Shown: positions 34,563 to 38,885 of the stretch, one piece after another | Position numbering within the stretch: position 1 is the stretch's first letter | Layout: the number at the start of each line of letters is the position of its first letter | Assembly (NCBI RefSeq): GCF_938074695.1 | Contig: NZ_CALJEM010000060.1 | Span: forward strand, 1-38,885 | DNA: 38,885 nt | Direction of reading: 5' to 3' | Source of the DNA: an uncultured Thermosynechococcus sp. | GTDB taxonomy: Bacteria > Cyanobacteriota > Cyanobacteriia > Thermosynechococcales > Thermosynechococcaceae | The notes under the pieces: generated by a model | What the model was told of the DNA's origin: nothing | Database searches by the model: none | The model's input: only the letters and a program-made list of their open reading frames with translations | Position numbers and translations under genes: made by a program

Positions 34563-34844
34563 ATGTTGCAGTTGATTTATATTGTTACTTTTACGGTCTT
34601 GGCACTACTGGCTATGGCCAATCTAATTCGTAGTTTGTTGACTCTCGGTATTGAATCGCAACGGCAATTCTCACCGCAACGGGTGACCCATCCAGAACTC
34701 TTAGACAGCGAGGGTCACCTCATTGATGAACCCCTGTTGGTGATGCGCTCCCTGAGTGTGGAGGATGCCCGCGCCCAACTGGATGCAATCTACCGCGAAT
34801 CCCCTAGCTATGGCGACGACCAGCGTGGAGAAAGCCAAGCCTAG
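34563..34844 (+). CDS. DUF2973 family membrane protein
   Basis: A 93-residue protein with one N-terminal membrane helix (about residues 2-26, LQLIYIVTFTVLALLAMANLI), then a polar cytoplasmic or lumenal part, HPELLDSEGHLIDEPLLVMRSLS. It fits DUF2973, a family confined to cyanobacteria and of unknown function. It follows DUF2605 by 36 nt, so the two are likely co-transcribed and may form a light-regulated membrane unit. The end overlaps the start of a frameshifted small gene. Confidence 0.75.
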   Translation: MLQLIYIVTFTVLALLAMANLIRSLLTLGIESQRQFSPQRVTHPELLDSEGHLIDEPLLVMRSLSVEDARAQLDAIYRESPSYGDDQRGESQA

Positions 34845-35123
34845 GTTTTTAGGCCAATATGGGCAGCTCCTGAGCCGATGGTTTCAGGGGGATGCAGCGA
34901 CCCTAGCAGAGGTCTTGGCTAAGGCATGGCGGCAGTTGCCGGCAACGGAGGTCTTGCTGATTGGCAAACCCCCATCGGGGAAAACTTTGAAACTTTGATT
35001 GTACGGGCGATCGCGGGTGCCGAGGCCGGTATTGTCAGGGCAGGGTTTCGTCCCCTCCGGCAGCAACCACAGCGCTATGGCTACTCCACTATGCTTGTAT
35101 GCCTGCGGCACAGGGAGAGCTAA
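34810..35123 (+). pseudogene. Small hypothetical gene broken by a frameshift in a C run
   Basis: From the ATG at 34810 the frame reads KPRFLGQYGQLLSRWFQGDA ... TEVLLIGKPP and soon stops. The next frame continues GENFETLIVRAIAGAEAGIV and RAGFRPLRQQPQRYGYSTML to a stop at 35123. Adding one base to the five-C run (34969-34973) joins them into about 104 residues. This is either a recent mutation, a sequencing error or a slippage site. The family is not recognised. It overlaps the DUF2973 gene at its start and comEC at its end. Confidence 0.6.
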
Positions 35124-37405
35124 ATCAAGCCATCGTTTTGGGGGGCATTTGCCCGCAGGGAGCCATTGGCCTGCCAGCGCACTTCTCCTGTTTCTCCAAC
35201 CACAAAATAGGGAATTTGTTTCTGCTTGAGGTAGTTAGCGATCGCCGGCTCAAGGGCATTGCGACTGAGAATGACACTGCGGGGCTTGACAATCTCAAAG
35301 AGGCGTGGCGTTAATTTGCGCCCCCACCACCAGAGAACCTGGGGCGGCTCCACGGGTGTCACGGCCAGCCAATCGGTTTGTGCCGCATCACCACTGGGAT
35401 CAGTGACAAAGAGCCAACGACTACTACCCATCTGCAGCGCTAAGATTGCGGGATCTGAGCGCAAGACAGTGATTTTCACTTGACCCAGTTGAACGGGTTG
35501 CCGCAGGGGCAACGCTTGATAGGGCACCTTGAGGGTGGCCAACATTTCACGGTAGGCAGGATCACTCTTGGCCGTTGGCACATCTGTAAATTGGCGAATC
35601 GGGGCGATTCGATGAATGTCGCGCCAGCCCCGCTGTTGACGATACTGGCGATCGCTGGCCACTGCCCAATCAATACGGTTAATACCCTCTTGAGCCAAGA
35701 AAGCCGTTAGCCCCTGGGCATCGCCCCCATTGATCACCACTGTCCCTGCGGGTTGCTGAATTACAAGTGTCGGAACTTGTGTATTGGCAAGAACAGTGGC
35801 TTGAAAGAGGGTGTTTTGGCGCAGAACAAAGGGCACCAGAACAAGGGTGATGCCAAGAGTGAACAGCAAAAACCAGTGCCGCCGCCAGCGAGGACTCAGC
35901 CACACAAGAATAATCAGGCCATAGAGGACTACAACTTGGAGCCAGCTCAAGCTGCCAAGGGCAATTGTTGCTGCCGGCAACTGGCCAATAGCTTGGATAA
36001 GCCACAGGAGAAAGGCCGTGGGGTAGTAGAGGAGCCAGGCAAGGGCGGAGCCCACAGGAGGAACGAGGAGGCCAATCATTGCACTGATAAAGCCGCCAAC
36101 CGTCAACAGGACAAGGGGCAGATTGGCAACGACATTGGCCAGCAGACCATACACAGGAAAAATGCCAAAGATAGCCAGGGAGAGGGGGAGAACCCAGAGG
36201 GTGGCGGCTAAGGGCACAGCAATTAGATTACGCAGAGGCGTTGGCAACCAATCGAGGCGATCGCCGATGGGTTGGGCACTGACAATTAAGCCCAAGGTGG
36301 CCAAGAAGCTTAACTGAAAGCCAATGTCCTCAATCCACAGGGGGTTGTAAATCAGCATGACAGTGGCGATCGCCAGCAGGATTACAAGGGGTTGCCCCTT
36401 TTGACCATTCACTAGAGCCACTAACCCCGCCAAGCCCATGAGCACAGCCCGAACCGCTGAGGGGGCAAACCCACTTAAACAGGCAAAGAGCACCAAGACC
36501 CCAGCCCCCAAACCGTAGCGCCACTGCTGCGGCAAAGGACGTGTCAGCGCCAAGACAACCGCTAACAGAATAGCCGTATGAAACCCCGAGGCCGCCAGCG
36601 CATGGGATAGCCCCACTTGCCGAAAGCTATCGCGCACCTCAAAGGGAATCGCCACCGCCCGGCTGCCCAGCACCATTGCCGAGACCACAGCCCCATAGCG
36701 ATCGCCCAAACCTTGGGCATGGACTTGGACAATTCGCTGCCGCAGTGCCCACAGCCCCCACGGTGATCCCCGATCCAAAATCGTGACCCTATTGCCTGCT
36801 AAGCCGGCAAAGGTTTGCTGCAACTGAAGCTGCCGCCGAAAGTTAAAGGCACGAAAAAATTCATTGCCCCCGGCGCGGGGAAGATAGAGCCGCCCTGAGA
36901 TCTGAATCCGCTGGCTGGGATATAGCTTTGCCCCTTGCTCTGCTGGAAGCGTCACGTAAAGGCGGCCACTGGCTCTCCCCTGCAGAACCCCACTTTGGGC
37001 GGGTACCTCACTGAGATTTTGATAGCGCTCCACCCCTAGAAAAAAACGTTGTCGTCCGAGGCGATTAGGTAGTGGGGTGGTTTCAACCCAACCCTCGACA
37101 AGCACTGTTGGCGGTAGATTCAGAGCCTCAAGACGCGGCACTAAACGACTGATATCATTCACCCCCGGCTGGGGCGTGCGCAGCCACCCATAGGCCATCG
37201 CCAAGAGGGCAACCACAGTGGCGATCGCAAAACTTTGACTCGCAGGCAGTCGTAGCCAAACCTTGCCCCCCCAGCGGCGCCCCCCGTAGAGCACTCCCCC
37301 CAGCGCCAAGACTCCCAGCCAACCCCACTGAAAGAGACTGAAGACACACCCCACAATAAAGGCGATCGCCCAGAGAATGGCATCTGCTTTGGTAATCCTG
37401 AACAT
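35120..37405 (-). CDS. comEC: ComEC/Rec2 family DNA uptake channel
   Basis: A 761-residue membrane protein. It has N-terminal helices and a periplasmic OB-like domain (about 75-220). The competence core follows with about ten membrane helices (AASGFHTAIL, FAPSAVRAVLMGLAGLVALV and GFQLSFLATLGLIVS are typical). The C-terminal 200 residues correspond to the metallo-beta-lactamase-like domain. That domain lacks the HxHxDH metal motif: the place after VINGGDAQGLTAFL reads WAVASDRQYRQQ. ComEC passes single-stranded DNA across the inner membrane during natural transformation, which Thermosynechococcus shows. Confidence 0.92.
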   Translation of the reverse strand: MFRITKADAILWAIAFIVGCVFSLFQWGWLGVLALGGVLYGGRRWGGKVWLRLPASQSFAIATVVALLAMAYGWLRTPQPGVNDISRLVPRLEALNLPPTVLVEGWVETTPLPNRLGRQRFFLGVERYQNLSEVPAQSGVLQGRASGRLYVTLPAEQGAKLYPSQRIQISGRLYLPRAGGNEFFRAFNFRRQLQLQQTFAGLAGNRVTILDRGSPWGLWALRQRIVQVHAQGLGDRYGAVVSAMVLGSRAVAIPFEVRDSFRQVGLSHALAASGFHTAILLAVVLALTRPLPQQWRYGLGAGVLVLFACLSGFAPSAVRAVLMGLAGLVALVNGQKGQPLVILLAIATVMLIYNPLWIEDIGFQLSFLATLGLIVSAQPIGDRLDWLPTPLRNLIAVPLAATLWVLPLSLAIFGIFPVYGLLANVVANLPLVLLTVGGFISAMIGLLVPPVGSALAWLLYYPTAFLLWLIQAIGQLPAATIALGSLSWLQVVVLYGLIILVWLSPRWRRHWFLLFTLGITLVLVPFVLRQNTLFQATVLANTQVPTLVIQQPAGTVVINGGDAQGLTAFLAQEGINRIDWAVASDRQYRQQRGWRDIHRIAPIRQFTDVPTAKSDPAYREMLATLKVPYQALPLRQPVQLGQVKITVLRSDPAILALQMGSSRWLFVTDPSGDAAQTDWLAVTPVEPPQVLWWWGRKLTPRLFEIVKPRSVILSRNALEPAIANYLKQKQIPYFVVGETGEVRWQANGSLRANAPQNDGLI

Positions 37406-37480
37406 AGCCTAGGTGGGGTTGACGTTCAGTGGAAATATTTAGGACAACATTTAGGAGTTATGCCGCCAGTTTTTTACTCT

Positions 37481-37780
37481 TTAGATCACATTCGTCATGC
37501 CGACGCTAAGGGGCATCCGCGTCTTTTTTTCGGCATCAATGGTCAGTTCCTCAGGACGGCAGCGCACCACACTGACCTCGATTCCCTCTGCTCCCTCAGC
37601 CTTCAAGTCCTCAATGTAGCCATCCTTCTCTCTTTCTGCCTCCATGGGCGTCAGAAAAGGGCCAAAGTAGTAGGTGCAGGGGGGGGTTTTCGTCTCTATT
37701 TTGACCCACCATGCCAAACCTATCCCATTGACGAGATCCGCGAGCCAGCTTGTAAGACCCTTATTATTATCACCAAACAT
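37481..37780 (-). CDS. DUF1816 domain protein
   Basis: A 99-residue protein from the ATG at 37780, which has GGAGGA upstream. LAWWVKIETKTPPCTYYFGPFLTPMEAEREKDGYIEDLKAEGAEGI is the DUF1816 signature, found in cyanobacterial proteins, some of them fused to CpcD-like domains. The function is unknown. The basic tail ends KKTRMPLSVGMTNVI. The open frame extends upstream to 37906, but that part lacks a ribosome site. Confidence 0.75.
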   Translation of the reverse strand: MFGDNNKGLTSWLADLVNGIGLAWWVKIETKTPPCTYYFGPFLTPMEAEREKDGYIEDLKAEGAEGIEVSVVRCRPEELTIDAEKKTRMPLSVGMTNVI

Positions 37781-37965
37781 TGACAGTTTTCCTCCGAGAC
37801 TTGCCAAATTGCCCCAACCAATCAATTCAATGCGTGTCTTGGTTTGCTCTCTATTTGTGTATAACTGATCCCCCCTGAAATGTGTATGGCGAAAATTCCA
37901 AACCATTAATTGTCATATTTATTTACATCAAGACTCCCCCCGAGGACAAGTCATGAGGTGCGAAT

Positions 37966-38646
37966 TCAACCCTGACGCTGAATATAGATGCAGTGGCGCT
38001 GGGCACGGCTCAAGGGGGTCGTAAACGCCTGAACGTCCAGTCGTTGACTGCAATATCGCGGCAAGAGGGTTTCTAAATGCCGAGCCTCCTCATCGCTCCA
38101 CTGACCTCGGTACAGGACTAGAATGCCCCCCGACCGCAGTCGGGGCAGACCATAGGCACAACAACGCCTGACATCACCGACGGCGCGAATTAAGGCTAGA
38201 TCATAGCGATCCTGATGGGCTTCTGCCCGTCCCCATTCTGGATAAATGTTGACCAAACCAACCGCTGAATGGAGAGAGTGCAAAAACTTGACTTTCTTTT
38301 GGGTAGCTTCAAGGAGGGTCACTGACCAATCGGGGCGGGCGATCGCCACCGGTACTCCCGGAAAACCACCCCCACTGCCAATATCAATAACCCGTTGAAT
38401 CTTTGTTCCCCACGGCGTGCCTCCACCGGACTGTAGCCACGGCAAAATCCCCCGTAACGAATCCCAAAGGTGCTTTTCCCAGAAATCACTGACCGCAGTA
38501 ATGCGGGTGAGGTTGATCCGTTGGTTAGCGGCGAGGATGGCTCTATAAAAGCGTTGGAACTGTTCCTGCTGCTGGGGTGTGGGTTGCCACCGGAGGGTCT
38601 CCTGCCAAGGGAATTGCTCAAGCAATAGCGTGTTAAGACTCGCCAT
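37966..38646 (-). CDS. rsmG: 16S rRNA m7G methyltransferase
   Basis: A 226-residue enzyme (formerly GidB) that methylates N7 of the conserved G in the 530 loop of 16S rRNA. The family marks are NQRINLTRI (about 41-49), the SAM loop DIGSGGGFPGVPVA (88-101), LLEATQKKVKFL and RAVGDV. The ATG at 38646 is preferred over 38655. It overlaps the end of the next upstream minus-strand gene by 14 nt, so the two form an operon. Confidence 0.95.
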   Translation of the reverse strand: MASLNTLLLEQFPWQETLRWQPTPQQQEQFQRFYRAILAANQRINLTRITAVSDFWEKHLWDSLRGILPWLQSGGGTPWGTKIQRVIDIGSGGGFPGVPVAIARPDWSVTLLEATQKKVKFLHSLHSAVGLVNIYPEWGRAEAHQDRYDLALIRAVGDVRRCCAYGLPRLRSGGILVLYRGQWSDEEARHLETLLPRYCSQRLDVQAFTTPLSRAQRHCIYIQRQG

Positions 38647-38885
38647 CACCACCACTGGGCAACTCTTTCTTTGCCGTTAGCACCTCCCACGCCGCCTTGA
38701 GGCGTTCCTCAAAATCTTTTACATGGCTAGAGACGGTATCGGCATTCGACTTCAGCTCTGCGATCGCTGTTTCAAGGGCTTTTTGGACATCCGCTGGCAG
38801 GGCTTTGAGTTGAGCAGTTGCAAACCGTTGCAGAGCCGCAAGGAGAGCTTTTGCCGCTTCGGTGACTTCTTCTACACTAACGGTT
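38633..38885 (-). CDS. Hypothetical helical protein, 5' end outside the window
   Basis: The last 83 residues of a protein running off the right edge. It is Ala/Glu/Lys-rich with heptad-like patterns (VEEVTEAAKALLAALQRFAT, VQKALETAIAELKSNADTVS, VKDFEERLKAAWEVLTAKKE) and ends GGDGES. It is predicted to be mostly helical and probably coiled coil. It is not recognised as a family. The stop lies within the rsmG start region, indicating co-transcription. Confidence 0.7.
   Translation of the reverse strand, partial: TVSVEEVTEAAKALLAALQRFATAQLKALPADVQKALETAIAELKSNADTVSSHVKDFEERLKAAWEVLTAKKELPSGGDGES

Overview
The window is chromosomal DNA from a thermophilic unicellular cyanobacterium of the Thermosynechococcus type. 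The evidence is the phycocyanin operon cpcBACDEF followed by three tandem cpcG rod-core linkers, psbZ, ycf48/rubA, cpcS and vipp1, together with very frequent GCGATCGC (HIP1) octamers. The phycocyanin and Ycf48 proteins look very close to, but not identical with, those I remember for T. elongatus BP-1 or T. vulcanus, so a sister strain is likely. That comparison is from memory and was not computed.

Layout. 1-2174: right end of an IS200/IS605-type element, a DNA methylase and a SPOR-like secreted protein. 2247-9126: thiE-methyltransferase-ygfZ, coupled by 4-nt overlaps; a Nif11-like gene overlapping a membrane YvcK/CofD-like gene; a DUF3177 protein, a second methyltransferase and a 2H phosphoesterase. 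9127-10586: a non-coding stretch with a large inverted repeat, a PadR regulator and a family-4 uracil-DNA glycosylase. 10587-17225: the phycocyanin rod operon with a long structured leader. 17343-19250: an M23 peptidase, psbZ and a SpoU methyltransferase. 19247-21090: a decaying stretch holding two pseudogenes (a glutamine amidotransferase and a circularly permuted ATP-grasp protein), an IS relic, a CAAD-domain protein and a small Cys-rich protein.

21355-27763: ffh, a GH57 glucan branching enzyme, a corrinoid-binding-type protein abutting tRNA-Phe, cysA, tRNA-Gln, a HAD hydrolase and tRNA-Lys. 27770-32062: vipp1, fabI, a Rieske oxygenase, ycf48 and rubA, all on the minus strand and mostly concerned with thylakoid or photosystem II biogenesis. 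32063-38885: an orphan terminator or small-RNA candidate, sfsA, a VOC protein coupled to cpcS, a sequence matching the RpaB HLR1 consensus in front of DUF2605-DUF2973, a frameshifted small gene, comEC, a DUF1816 protein, rsmG and a partial hypothetical gene.

Together the genes cover light harvesting (rod subunits, linkers, chromophore lyases), photosystem II assembly, thylakoid membrane maintenance and housekeeping. No CRISPR array, prophage or complete defence system was seen. The least explained items are regulatory and non-coding: the 11-bp tandem repeat and evenly spaced hairpins before cpcB, the inverted-repeat element before padR, a sequence motif shared by two intergenic regions, the HLR1 site, and the cobalamin-type gene with no ordinary start codon directly behind a tRNA.
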